This document shows positions 34,421-45,190 of a stretch of 64,000 bases of DNA, piece by piece. A program made the translations under genes and the position numbers. The notes beneath the pieces were generated by a model that saw only the letters and a list, made by a program, of their open reading frames with translations, searched no databases and was not told the DNA's origin. Every line of letters begins with the position of its first letter. The stretch's first letter is position 1. This DNA is from Sciurus carolinensis (taxonomy: Eukaryota > Chordata > Mammalia > Rodentia > Sciuridae): assembly GCF_902686445.1 (NCBI RefSeq), contig NC_062213.1, forward strand, positions 43,598,741 to 43,662,740, in the 5' to 3' direction.

Positions 34421-34827
34421 TAACCAGATTCAAAGGAGGTCTCCATATTTTCTCCTTTCCACCCCCCAGGAGAAATGTTCAGCTCTGATGTTGGTTGTTG
34501 GTTAATCAGTTAGCTATTATTACCATAACTAAGAAATAATGTTTTCTAATTCAAAATTAAGACTTATAGGGAGAGGATAAATGAAGTCTCATTTTCTACA
34601 GAACAGTAGCCTAACTTGGTTACAACCATCAATGATATATTTCAAAATGACAAGAAGAGTAAGAAATTTCCAATATAAAAATTATGAATGTTTGAAGAGA
34701 TGGAAGTATTTACAATCCTGATTTGATCATACATTATATCTACATTTTGATTTACTATAATCTATCATATAAAGATGTACATATACTATGTTTAATTTTT
34801 AAAAATTTTGAAAAGTTATAGGCAACT

Positions 34828-34912
34828 TTTACCTCTAATACTTATATTACCTCTAATACATTATATTACCTCTAATACATATAATTTTACCTCTAATACA
34901 TTATATTGACAC
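34828..34912. repeat. Tandem repeat, about 21 nt unit
   Basis: ttacctctaatacatatat-type unit repeated about four times with small length changes. Confidence 0.8.
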
Positions 34913-35061
34913 TGAAGACAACATAATGTTCTTACAAAAAATATTTAGTGGTGATACACTTGGGTATTTAATGATTAAAGATGGAAATGAACTGAAGTTT
35001 ACCAATATATTTCTTTCTTTCTAAAGATGTCTGGGTTCACTTAATTGTCTTATTTTTATTT

Positions 35062-35118
35062 TTTGGACTGGGGATTGAATCCAGTGGCACTTTACCATTA
35101 AGCTACATCAGTCCCTTT
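35062..35118 (-). repeat. Outer SINE, left piece (ID-type tail), minus strand
   Basis: ggactggggattgaatccag ... aagctacatcagtccc. Its B1 head appears to be the piece at 37,050-37,180, separated by a later SINE and the EPB41L5 retrocopy. Confidence 0.75.
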
Positions 35119-35345
35119 TTTTTTTTTTTTTTTTTTTTGGTACCAGGGATTGAATCCAGGGGTGCCTACTCACTGAGCCACATCCCCAGCCCCTTTTATT
35201 TTCAGGCAGTGCTCTCCGAATTGCCTAGGGCCTCACTAAATTGCTGAGGCTGCCTTTGAAATTGCAATCCTCCTGCCTTAAACTCCCCAGCCACTGGGAT
35301 TACAGGTGTGCACCACTGCACCACTGCCCCTGGCTCACCAGTCCT
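35119..35345 (-). repeat. Inner B1-ID fusion SINE, minus strand
   Basis: 26-nt T run, ggtaccagggattgaatcc, ctgagccacatccccagccc, then reverse B1 head ending gcccctggctcacc. Confidence 0.85.
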
Positions 35346-37046
35346 CTTATATATATACATATTTTTTAAATGATATATTATCATGCTAAAATCATTAAAA
35401 AAACCCTTCCAAAGTCATAGTGGTACACATTCTTTTCAACATGGCATTTGTCATTATCATTGATGGCATACAGCTTCTTCAGATCCTCTTCCCTTCCACA
35501 GAAGAATTCAATCATGAATAGCATTATACAACTCAGTATAAAATAAATTCTTCCAAATATGCCCAATGTGATCAATCCTTTATAAACATCAGGAAACATA
35601 TACCATCAACTTGGATGACCAAGAGTCCCACTGCCTTAGAGGCTTAACACTCATATCTCAGTCATGGTTGCATAACCAGGAAAATGAACATCATGATGGA
35701 CTCCTGCATCCTTCACATTGTGCTCACGGACAAAGCCAGTGTAGTTTCTATGTGTGTTCTGGGGTGGGGGCAAAGCCCTGTGTTCCACCTGTTACCACCA
35801 CTTTGACAGTAGTCACTGGCAGCAGAGAGCCATTTCCTGTCATGCTGGTCTGTTCCAGAATTCTGTGGAAGAGTCTCTATCTCCACCAGCACAGGATCAG
35901 AAGATGTGGAAGAAATTACAGACAGTAGATCTTAGACTCCAAGCCTGTTGGGAATCATTACTCTGGGTAGAAACATTGTGAACATTGAGTTCTTCAAGTT
36001 TTGCTGTACTTGCTTTCAAATGCAAAGTTCTTCGAGAATATCGTTTGCTAGGTCTTTCAAAGATCTTCTTGCCTTACTGGTCTTTGTGGTCTGATACTGT
36101 TTTCCCACTATATCTAAAACGTGATCCTAGTGGAATAAATCCTGAATGATGAGAACTCTTTTGGACAGGGTCTCAGAGGTGGAAGAAGGCATGATGCTCT
36201 ACAGCACATTTCCATAAATGTTTGCATGCTTTTGGATGATCCAGTCTAAAAGCAAATGTATGTTCCTGCTCTTTGCCCTGATCATCATCCTCTATACCCC
36301 TAGGGTTGTTTTATTCTTCTTAAAATCTATTTGGGTTATATTGGGTCAAAAAAAAAAAAAAAAAAAAAAGCCAGTTTTAGAGTCTCCTTCAAAAACAAGG
36401 ACTCCTGTTGGGGTCAGTCCCAAACTATAGTCATCCCCATCTTCAGCCTTGACCACATGCATGCCAACCCCATACATTTCTAGTCATTTGACTTCATTCA
36501 GATAATTGGTTTCAACTTGGGCTGGTGTCTGACTTCTGTATTCCTTCCATGCCTCAAAAATAGCCATCTCTTCAATCTGCATGGTCACAAACCTGAACTT
36601 GGAGACAAGTTCAGGACTGTGTTCAGCAAGATCATAGTGACTAAGTTCAGCTTGCAGATTATAAGCTGCCAATTGTACTGCTGTATCAAAGGGACATTCT
36701 AATTTTCCACTAAGAATATCTTGTTTTAACTGAGGGACAAATAAATACAGGATTAGCTCTTCACAGAGATTATTTGGTTCTGAGGAATACAACTTAACTT
36801 GAAGATGCAGATAATAAGGTGAACCAATTTCTACTTTTCTTTTTTATGCTTTCTGTGCCATCCGACCAATGTGCTACTTGTGCAGAATCCATAAATCTCA
36901 AACCAAAATAGTCACTTTCAATAAGGTCCAGGTGATACATAATCTGATCAACAACTCTGACTTTTTTAAGGATGGGGACAGCTCCTCAGGGACGCCAAGA
37001 AATGGTGACCCACAGCACACACCTCCACCCTGTGCTGATCTCGGGC
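35346..37046 (-). pseudogene. EPB41L5P: EPB41L5 processed pseudogene (short-isoform retrocopy)
   Basis: A retrocopied mRNA of EPB41L5, a FERM-domain protein of cell polarity and epithelial-mesenchymal transition. On the minus strand it has no introns. It starts within the early FERM region ([20 protein letters not shown] just after a damaged stretch), runs through the best-preserved block at 36,792-36,484 ([15 protein letters not shown] ... [16 protein letters not shown] ... [13 protein letters not shown]) and the FERM C-lobe, then the basic region after it. The end reads [15 protein letters not shown]...HATMTEI-like and stops near 35,655, which as I remember it is the tail of the short isoform; a 3' UTR of about 280 nt follows. 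It is 5'-truncated, with several frame shifts and stops and an A run (on the minus strand, T) near 36,350. The 14-nt direct repeat ggctcaccagtcct flanks it at 35,332-35,345 and 37,047-37,060. Not expected to encode protein. Confidence 0.93.
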
Positions 37047-37049
37047 GGC

Positions 37050-37180
37050 TCACCAGTCCTTTTTATTTTTGAGACAGGGTCTCACTAAGTTGCTGAGGTT
37101 GACCTTGAATTTGTGATTCTCCTGCGTTGGCCTCCCGAGTAGCTGGGATTACAGGTGTGTGCCACCATGTCCAGGTCACA
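37050..37180 (-). repeat. Outer SINE, right piece (B1 head), minus strand
   Basis: tttgagacagggtctcactaag ... (in parts: gagacagggtctcactaag) cctcccgagtagctgggatt ... gccaccatgtccagg. Resumes right after the EPB41L5 retrocopy. Confidence 0.85.
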
Positions 37181-37194
37181 TAATTGAATGAAAT

Positions 37195-37290
37195 TTTTAT
37201 TTGTTTGTTTGTTTGTTTTTGGTGGTTCCTGGGATTTGAACCCAGGGCCTTGTGCATGCATTCTACTTCTGAGTTATATCCTCAGCCCCA
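37195..37290 (-). repeat. ID SINE, minus strand, (TTTG)n tail
   Basis: tttgtttgtttgtttg, then cctgggatttgaacccag and tctgagttatatcctcagcc. Confidence 0.82.
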
Positions 37291-37664
37291 AATTTTAATT
37301 TTTGAAACTACATTTGCTTCTTTGGTATCTTCTAGTCTCATGACTTTAAATAGCATGTCTACATATTTTAAAATTCCAACCTATACCTTTTCTGTACCCC
37401 TAGATTTGCATCTCATCATTTCCACTACATCTCCAATAAATAATACCTCAGTTTGACACAACCAAACTGAACTCCAGCCAACTTCTTTTTCTCAGTAAGT
37501 GGCAACTCCATGCTTTTAGTTTCTCAGGCTAAAAACCTTAGAGTTGTCCTTACCCCCTCAGTTGCACACTTTACCCCTGAGCTAGCTGGCTTCCATCTTC
37601 AGACCATATCCAACTATTGTCTTCTCCACTGCAATCACACATCTAGTGTTGAGTCAACTGCAGT

Positions 37665-37995
37665 GTAGGAAAGAAGAATTTTCTTTTTTTCACTCTAAGA
37701 CTACCCCAAATTCATATATTTAAAAATCCCATCCCCCCAACGTGATGAGATTAGATTAGGAGGGAGGTGTCTTTGGGAAGTGATTAGGTTATGAGAGTGC
37801 GGTCCTCAAGAGACACAGCTAGAAGGTAGCATCCGTGAACCAGAGTGCAGGTAGTCATCAGACACCGAATCTGCCAGTGTCACCGTCATGGATTTGCCAT
37901 CTTCCGGAAATGTGAAAAGTATATTTCTGTTGTGTGTAAGCTACCAGTTTGTGGTATTTCATTATAGTAGACCAAACGGACTAATGTAGAACCTC
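37665..37995 (+). repeat. MLT1-like (ERVL-MaLR) LTR fragment
   Basis: ccaaattcatatatttaaaa ... aacgtgatgagattagatta ... gacaccgaatctgccagtg ... tttctgttgtgtgtaagc ... ccaaacggactaa matches the class. No gag/pol/env seen. Confidence 0.7.
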
Positions 37996-38587
37996 TAATG
38001 ACCAAATTTTGCATAATTTGAGAAACAAATAGTGATAAAGTTGGATTACGTTATAGAAAAAAAATAAATATATTTGATTCCATACTGAAATAAAGAAATG
38101 ATTGAATAGATAAATAAGGGGTCAAAGGGAACAGATAACTCTTTCTAATCGAAGCACTCTAAAAAATGTAAAAGGAATTAGCTCCCTAATTGGTAATTCC
38201 ATTGGGTAAATATCATACTGGAATTTGTTATTGGCAAGATCACTGATAGATGCTAAAACCAGTAGGTAAAACTGAGTAGAAACAGGATATTAACATTACC
38301 TCAAAAAGTTTTCTCCAAGATATTTACCAGTTACAAAGGGAAAACTAATTTTACAATGAAGAAATCCAGAAGATACCTTAACCAAGCTGTCGAATTTAAT
38401 ATTACCAATAAGACATCCAACATCATGTACCCCTTAAGGTGATGTGCTGAGAAGAACTTATCACTTCCACTCTATGTGTGCCCAAACTGCATAACCTTAA
38501 TGAAATGATGAGAAAACATCAGACAAACCCAATGCAAGAGACATTTCTGCAAAATAGCAGACCAGTTAGTACTCATTAAAAGTGTTA

Positions 38588-38858
38588 AAGGCTGGGGTTC
38601 AATCCCCAGCACTACCACCAAAAAAACAAAAAAAACAAACAACAAAAAAGCCAAGCTTATTGTCATCATGGTACACACCCGTAATTCCAGAGACTCAGGA
38701 GACTGAGTTAGGAGGATGGCAAGTTCAAGGACAGCCTCAGCAATTTAGTGAGACCCTATTTCAAAATAAAAAATAAAAAGGACTAGGGATGTAGCTCAGT
38801 AGTAAGTGCCTCTAAGTTCGATTCTCAGTACCCCTCTCAGCCCAGGAAAAAAAAAAGT
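38588..38858 (+). repeat. ID-tail fragment followed by B1-ID fusion SINE
   Basis: aggctggggttcaatcccc with a CAAA-rich tail (38,588-38,650), then catggtacacacccgtaatt ... ggactagggatgtagctcag (38,665-38,858). Confidence 0.8.
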
Positions 38859-39429
38859 GTCACGGTCATGAAAGACAAAGGAATTCTGAGGAATTATTAC
38901 AAATTGGAGGAAATTAAGGAGGTAGGACAGCTTAATGCATTGTAGATTGGATTGGATTCTAGATTGGATCCTGGAACAGAAACGAGGTAGTCACTTGCTG
39001 GTGGCAAATGCAGTGGTAACTGGGTATTTTTATTGTTGTTGTTTGGGGGGTTATTCTGAAAGTTGATCTAAAAATTGCAGTGGAAAAGCAAAGATGTCTG
39101 TTGAGAAGTGAAGGGGGAAAGTTCACTTTCCATATAAATAAGGATATCCTTCCACTGATATATTTTCAGATGAAGTGGACCCTGATGATGAAATGAATAC
39201 TAAATAGTCACTATGAAGAAGAAATTGTAACTTAGAAGCTCTAGTTCTGCACTCAATGCTGCTGTACTATGCATCCTGCAGAGATATTGGGTGTTCAACT
39301 CCAGAACACTGTAATAAATCAAATATCTCAATAGAGTGGGTTAAAATTTTTTTTTGGTTCCCTAGTGCTTATAAGTTAAGTATTGTATGGTATGATATCT
39401 TAAAAAAATGTAGATGCCTTAGTTTTAAA

Positions 39430-39556
39430 GTATTTGAAGCTGATGCACCTATAATGCAGCTACTAAGAAGACTGAGGCAGGAGGATCACTTCAGCCCAGG
39501 AGTTGAAGCCAGTCTGAACAACATAGTGAGACTCTGTCTTTAAAAAAAAATTTTTT
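39430..39556 (+). repeat. Old 7SL-derived (B1-like) SINE
   Basis: gatgcacctataatgcagct ... cagcccaggagttgaagcc ... catagtgagactctgtc, A run, no ID tail. Confidence 0.75.
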
Positions 39557-40146
39557 TAAAAATTGCTAAAAAATGCTATCATCTGAGCCTTTAGTTAGTC
39601 ACAATCTTTTTTTTTTTTTACTGGTGGAGGCTTTTACCTTATGTTGATGGATGCTGACTGATCAGAATGATATATTGAACAAATACACTAATTAAGGCAT
39701 TGGGATAGAGATATTTGTGTGATGATTCCTAAGGTTTGCCTTCTAAACAAATATTAATCTCAATATTTAACAAAATGACAGAGCTCTCAATAGCTGTTAA
39801 AAACACTGTTGGCACTTTATCACCTCTAGTAACTTCGTTGTTAATTCGAAATCTAAAAGGAGACCTAGTATGCTACTGTATTCTTTAAAAGATTTGAACA
39901 GTGATTTTGTACTGTATAGCTTAAAAATCTAGAAGAAAGTATTCTGAATTTTTTGACCCTAAAGAAATAATAAATATTTGAGGTGGTAGATATGCTTAAC
40001 CTGCTTATACAATGTATAAATGTATGGAATCATCACAATGTAACCCTATTAATATGCACAATATTTGTGTTTTCAATCTATCAGTTAAAAAATAAATTTA
40101 ACTAAAAAAAAAAGCTAAATAGTATGCTTGTTCAAAATGTAAACGT

Positions 40147-40280
40147 GGGGCTGGGGTTGTGGCTTAATGGTGGAACACTCACCTGGCATGTGTGAGGCAC
40201 TGGATTCAATTCTCAGCATCACATATGAATAAGTAAATAAATAAATGTCCATCAACAACTAAAACAAAAAAAAAAATTTT
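40147..40280 (+). repeat. ID-like SINE with long tail
   Basis: ggggctggggttgtggctta ... ctggattcaattctcagc ... tgtccatcaacaactaaaac. Confidence 0.88.
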
Positions 40281-40289
40281 AAATGTAAA

Positions 40290-40490
40290 CCTTGGTCTGG
40301 TTGTGGTTGTGCATGCCTGTAATTCCAGCAACTTGGGAGGCTGAGGCAAGGAGGATCACAAATTTGAGGCTAGTCTGGGTAATTTAGCAAGATTCTGTCT
40401 TGAAATAAAAAGGGTTGGGCAATTAAAATTAAAAATTTTTTTTTTTCTTAAAAGGACTGTGGTAGGTGCCCTTGGATTCAGCTGCTAGTT
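40290..40490 (+). repeat. B1-ID fusion SINE, shortened
   Basis: gtctggttgtggttgtgcat ... tgggaggctgaggcaagg ... gattctgtcttgaaataaaa, then a damaged ID tail. Confidence 0.78.
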
Positions 40491-41054
40491 TTGCAGGGTG
40501 TATGTAAACCTTGGTGCACAGGATACAGAGATTTATAGCTTTTGCAAAGCAGAGAAGAAAATGAACTAGGGTGGGGGAAAAGAACTAATATTGACTAAGT
40601 GCCTGTCCATGCTCGTGACTCATTTTACAGACCATCTGAGACATCTTTACTTAAGAACTCGTCCCCCAAAGACTACACTTTCAGGGATCATATCTATAGT
40701 TACTAGAGAAGTTTCTCAGGTCTTATAGAGTACGGGAAACCACCGGGGGCGTGGGGGGTGGGAGAGGGGTGGGGGTAGTGTTACCTCCTGAGCTTGAAGC
40801 TGGCTCTTGCTGTTTCTTTGCTGTATCTGTTTCTTTGCGGCTGATGATCGTTCTCTTCCTTACTTGAAGAGTGAGAGGGAGAGAATACTGTCTGAGTGGT
40901 TTTTGTTATGGGGGAAAAAAAATCCTAAAAAAAGGAAGTAAGCATAATTACTTTTAGATTTGCTAGGGGAGTAAGTGCTTTTGCACTATCTTTGAGAAGT
41001 GAGCGGGTGTCGCAAGTTTCCGCCCTTGATTGAGCACTTCCACGTTTCTTTCTT

Positions 41055-41188
41055 TTCTTCTTCTTTTTTTTTTTTTAATATTTTTCCAGTTGTCAATGGA
41101 CTTTTGTTTTATTTATATATTTTTACGTGGTGCTGGGAATCGCACCCAGTGCAGTCACTGTACCACTGAGCTACAACCCCAGCGACCT
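41055..41188 (-). repeat. ID-like long-tail SINE, minus strand
   Basis: tttttccagttgtcaatgga ... gtgctgggaatcgcacccag ... ctgagctacaaccccagc. Lies directly before the CpG-rich stretch. Confidence 0.85.
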
Positions 41189-41214
41189 CCCAGGTCAGGA
41201 CTTTAGGTCAGGAC

Positions 41215-41535
41215 TGCTGTGATTTGGAGGAGGCCGGGGGCTCCTGTCTGGAGGGACCCGTTCACCGGGCGCGGGCAGCCCAACCGGTTGGGCCGTGTCT
41301 CTCCAGGACCGCGGGGGCTGCGGGGCGGCGGGACCCCAGGGCAGGAGGGCTTCGGCGACCTTTCGGGGGCGGCAGAGGCGGCGGGCAGCTAGGGTTTGGA
41401 GGAGGGGTTCGGAGCAGGGCGCGGGCGGAGTCCAGCCGCAGCTCCCAGCGATCCGGTGAACTCGAGGAACGAGGCGAGGTGAGCCGACCGCGTGCACCCG
41501 CTCGGCGGGGCCGGACCTCACAAAGCGATGGCTTC
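41215..41535 (+). promoter_or_regulatory. CpG island with possible exon and splice donor
   Basis: About 320 bp of very GC-rich, CpG-dense sequence in AT-rich surroundings (ggggctgcggggcggcggg, gggcgcgggcggag). No TATA box. A good donor, gaggcgag|gtgagc, sits at 41,478/41,479 on the plus strand, which would fit a noncoding first exon. The same stretch is open in two frames only because it is GC-rich. Which gene uses it is not visible; RAD54B/FSBP is one candidate, a local noncoding RNA another. Confidence 0.6.
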
Positions 41536-41693
41536 GCCAGGATGTGCAGTTTCCAATCAGATCATCCCTGTGGAAGATGTCTTCACTAGCCTTTGTAAAA
41601 CCACCCATCCGCTGGCTGATCTTGCCTGCCCTCTCCCGGAAGGAATTGATTGATCTTCTACAGCTTGAGATTTATCTCATTGATGAAGATTTT

Positions 41694-41733
<40 letters not shown>

Positions 41734-42215
41734 CAGTTTGCATTAGACTAGACTGGAAGCAGGCAACCTTGAAGAAAGCACAAGAGATGCTGTGAGTGGG
41801 AGAGATGCCATAGGAACAGCGGTGGTCACGTTCACTACCACAGGACCAGAAAAATAGATATATTTTTGGGCTGTGTGTATGGGTTTTAAGTATTTTAAAA
41901 TCAGAATACTTCAGAATCAGACCAATTAACTATGCTGCTTATCCCAGAGTTGTGTAATTTGTAAATGTTTAACAGAACTCTTTGGAAACTTTCCTTTTAT
42001 AATTCAGCAGGTGATGTCAACCAAAGTATGTGTTATGTGCACTTAAAGGTTGATTCCTCATCAGTCACTACAGCACTGTTCTCTTGTTCAAGAGAGGTAT
42101 TACCTTTTTTTTTTTTAAAGCAGTTCTCTTTATAAAGGGTTATTGATGTTTGTGGATTCTAAAAAGCATGTTTATATAAATACCATATAAATAAAATTTG
42201 TATTTAACAAAATAA
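41515..42215 (+). pseudogene. SVILP: SVIL (supervillin) 3'-end processed pseudogene
   Basis: Supervillin is an actin-binding membrane-skeleton protein ending in a villin headpiece. Reading in frame from about 41,545: [19 protein letters not shown], then [15 protein letters not shown]. After a 4-nt insertion near 41,650 come LQLEIYLIDEDFEF, then, past a 35-nt T run (41,697-41,731), a degenerate WKQATLKKAQ and a stop at about 41,793-41,795. These follow supervillin's C-terminus (EVSNQI...VEDV, PLADLL, LEIYLTDEDFEF, WKQVNLKKAKGLF) from memory. Introns are absent. About 400 nt of UTR-like sequence follows to an AATAAA near 42,189. The T run replaces the codons between DFEF and the headpiece core. 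It is non-coding as it stands. The 5' border with the CpG island is approximate. Confidence 0.8.
41697..41731. repeat. 35-nt poly(T) run inside the SVIL retrocopy
   Basis: Pure T, substituting about 30 nt of headpiece coding sequence. It could be an expanded TTT codon run or the relic of a reverse poly(A) insertion. Confidence 0.95.
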
Positions 42216-42294
42216 TATGTATTTATTTGCTTTTAATTTTTTGCAGATCAAAACAATATGAAATTGTAGATGGAAATGCTTCTGTTAAATTAGG

Positions 42295-42487
42295 TCTGCC
42301 AGTCAGGCAGGGGCACAGGCCTGTAATTCCAGCAGCTCAGGAGGCTGAGGCAGGAGGATCCCAAGTTCAAAGCTAGTAACTTAGTGAGGCCCTAAGTAAC
42401 TCAGCGAAACCCTGTCATTAAATCAAATATAAAAAGGTCTGGGGATGTGACTCAGTGGTTTAAGCTCCCTGGGTTCAATCCCCGTAC

Positions 42488-42531
<44 letters not shown>
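42295..42531 (+). repeat. B1-ID fusion SINE with 43-nt A tail
   Basis: caggggcacaggcctgtaat ... ctggggatgtgactcagtgg ... 43 A (42,489-42,531). The duplication aggtctgcca lies at 42,291-42,300 and 42,531-42,540. The long pure tail suggests a young copy. Confidence 0.93.
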
Positions 42532-42533
<2 letters not shown>

Positions 42534-42764
42534 TCTGCCACCAGTTTGTACCTTCATACACATTCAGAAATGCTTCCTTTGGCATTAGGTATGAATTGTT
42601 CTGAGTACTGCTACCAGTACTAAAATGAACCAAAAATTTGTACTTAAATGGTGTGAACTCGGAGAATCTATGTAAATGAAACTTTTTCTTACTATCTTCC
42701 CCAAATTATGTGGTAATTTGTTTTTATGTACTGTTTATATGCAGCAACATTTGCTCCGATTTTT

Positions 42765-42898
42765 AATTTTTTTTTGTACTTGTAGATGGATAGCATGCCT
42801 TTATTTTATTTAATATTTATGTGGTGCTGAGGATTGAATCCAGTGTCTCACATGTGCTAGGCAAGCCCTCTGCCACTGAGCTACAATCTCAGCCCCTG
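42765..42898 (-). repeat. ID-like long-tail SINE, minus strand
   Basis: tgtagatggatagcatgcc ... gtgctgaggattgaatccag ... ctgagctacaatctcagcc. Confidence 0.85.
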
Positions 42899-43149
42899 CT
42901 CTGAATTTTTGATGATGTTGGAACATTATCTGCAATTTTACTTACAAATAATAGAAATAGAACATCTTAATTTTTAAAACTCAATGTTAAACATTGAAAG
43001 AAGAAAAAAAAAAAGAAAGAAGAAAAGAAAAGAAGAGTCGCCCCTTTGGGAAGGCTAAAGTAGTTGGGAGTTACTTGGAGTCCCAGCCTGTCTCATACAA
43101 GGCACCTACGGAATAACTTTAGTGCAATGTCCTTTTATCAGCTTGGATT

Positions 43150-43740
43150 TCCTTTTTTTTTTTTTTTGATCTTCTATAAATCTGAAAAACTTTGTGAGGT
43201 AAACTCAATGGTGGTTGACTGATAAGAAAATCATAAGTTAATGTTTTGACAAGCAGTCAAGGAGGGTGTTAGGTGACTCATTTCCTGACAGTACAGTATC
43301 TTTGCCTTGCTGAACTCTATGGATGGTGTACTCAGCTGCGCCCTGAGCAATAGTCAAAAGGCAGGGTATAGTTGAAAGGTAGGATGAGCATTATTTCCTG
43401 ACAGCATCTGGAAAGGGAGGCACCAGTCCCTTTCAGTCCTTGGAATATCCTGTCTGTCAAGAATGGCAATACTTTGGGCGTGTTGTCATATTGTTCCTGG
43501 GAGAATAAAACATGTTGTTTATATAGCTGTGCTTAGAGAGAACAACTAGAAGCTAGTATCTCATCTCTCCTGTAATCTGCCCCATGCATCTTTTACCTTT
43601 GCTAATTTTAGTGTGTATGCTTTCACTGTAATAAATCGCAATTGTGTGTATAGCAGCTTTTCTGAGTTCCAAGTCTTTCTAGCAAATCACTGAACCTGAG
43701 GGTGGTCTGGGAAACACCAACATGAGAGTAAAAGGGAGAT
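43150..43740 (+). repeat. Possible LTR fragment
   Basis: The end (ataaatcgcaattgtgtg, ttctgagttccaagtcttt, caaatcactgaacctgaggg, gggaaacaccaaca) has the look of an ERV LTR 3' half with an AATAAA. Family not recognised; no retroviral genes seen. Confidence 0.35.
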
Positions 43741-44064
43741 GAGGTTAGAAAGGTTGTACAGGGATCAGATTATGAATTCTTTGAGTGCCATTTAAATAAG
43801 TTTATCACTTCAGTTTGAAGACAACTTGCAATACCATCAAACTTAAAGAAAATTTGACAGACCTCTATTGAAGTGTCTACAGTTTTAGCTGAACAGAGCA
43901 ATAGTGCAGTGGGAACAGGTCTTCACTTCCCATGCTTTACCGATGTACCCTTTGTTAAAAAGGGAAGCTGTTGCCCGATGGAGAAAGCCCCTCCAGACAG
44001 AGGACTTACACTCACCTAATGGAAGGCTCCACTGTGATAAGTAAAACGGGAAGTCTTATGAAAG

Positions 44065-44188
44065 ATCCCTGGGTTTTAAAAACATTTTTAATACCTTTAT
44101 TTTTTTATATGTGGTGCTGAGGATGGAACCCAGTGCCTCACACATGCCAGACAAGTGCTCTACCACTGAGCCACAACTCTAGCCCCAG
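44065..44188 (-). repeat. ID-like long-tail SINE, minus strand
   Basis: ttaatacctttattttttta, gtgctgaggatggaacccag, ctgagccacaactctagccc. Confidence 0.87.
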
Positions 44189-44604
44189 ATCCCTGAGTTT
44201 TAATGCAGAATAAACTTAGCTATCCTTTTTTTTTGTAGTTTCAGTGTTCTTTTCTTCCCCCAAAGATGAGTACAGAGCAATTAATTCAGTCACAGTTGGA
44301 AGGAAGTGTCAGATATACATTTAGCATTTATTGAGTACCCTTTTGTGTACCTGGTACTGTGTAATTACTTAGTAGCTTATTAGCATTGTAGCTTCTGGGC
44401 TCAGAATGTGGGATCATTCCTAAAAGTTTGCGTTTTCCACTGGTAACATCGCTGAAAGCTCATTATTAATGCAAATTGTCAGCAATTGGGATCAGACCCA
44501 TTGCTCCGTGTATGAGCAATCCCTCAGAGGGTTCTGATGCTGACACTGGTGTGTGAAAATCAGATGTCAGTCTTTCTCTAATAGGGAGCAGTCACCAAGT
44601 TTGT

Positions 44605-44880
44605 TGAACTCTTCATTCAACAAATATATATTGAATGTCTTCTATGAGATGGTACTGTTTAGCTACACTTGCAGGAAACAAAAATTGCACTCACAGCTTA
44701 AATTTTGAGAGTAATAGAAAAACAACAAACAAGTATATTAGGGAGTGCAAAGATAAACTATAAAGTAGGGTAAGGAGTAGAGCATGAGACAAGAGAGTAA
44801 TGGTTGGTCATATAAGGCTTCTTGAATAAGGATTACCTATAATCTGGATGAAGTGAGTAACTGGGTGCAAATCTGGAAGA
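44605..44880 (+). repeat. Ancient interspersed repeat, family uncertain
   Basis: ttcaacaaatatatattgaatg ... (in parts: caacaaatatatattgaatg) ggtaaggagtagagcatgag is typical of old L2/MER-class consensus. No gene. Confidence 0.35.
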
Positions 44881-45164
44881 AGAATGTCCCAGGCCACCTT
44901 CAGCCAATCTGTTTTAGGTTTTCTGGATTTTCCAGATGACATTAAGGTAAGCTGCAGACACTATGAGGGCAGGTTGTTTCCTAGTCATAGTAAAATACAT
45001 TTATATTAAGTAAAAAACATGATGCAGAACAAATATATACACGTACATTTCCAGAGTTCAAGCGGATATACAGTTTTCTTTAGAGGCATGTCAATACATT
45101 TCATAGCACTACAAACATCCAAGGCATCTGAGAAGTTTACAGTGGTCCACAGTACTGCAGGAGA

Positions 45165-45190
45165 GAATAAAATAAAATAAAATAAAATAG
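45165..45190. repeat. (AAAAT)n microsatellite
   Basis: aataaaataaaataaaata in intergenic DNA. Confidence 0.85.

Noticed and set aside
35381..35599. 72-codon frame with hydrophobic segments (possible small membrane protein)
   Set aside because: It lies in the 3' UTR part of the EPB41L5 retrocopy and has no independent support.
41195..41608. 137- and 121-codon frames in the 41-kb CpG island
   Set aside because: Opposite-strand overlap, low-complexity composition, and they run into the SVIL retrocopy without matching its frame.
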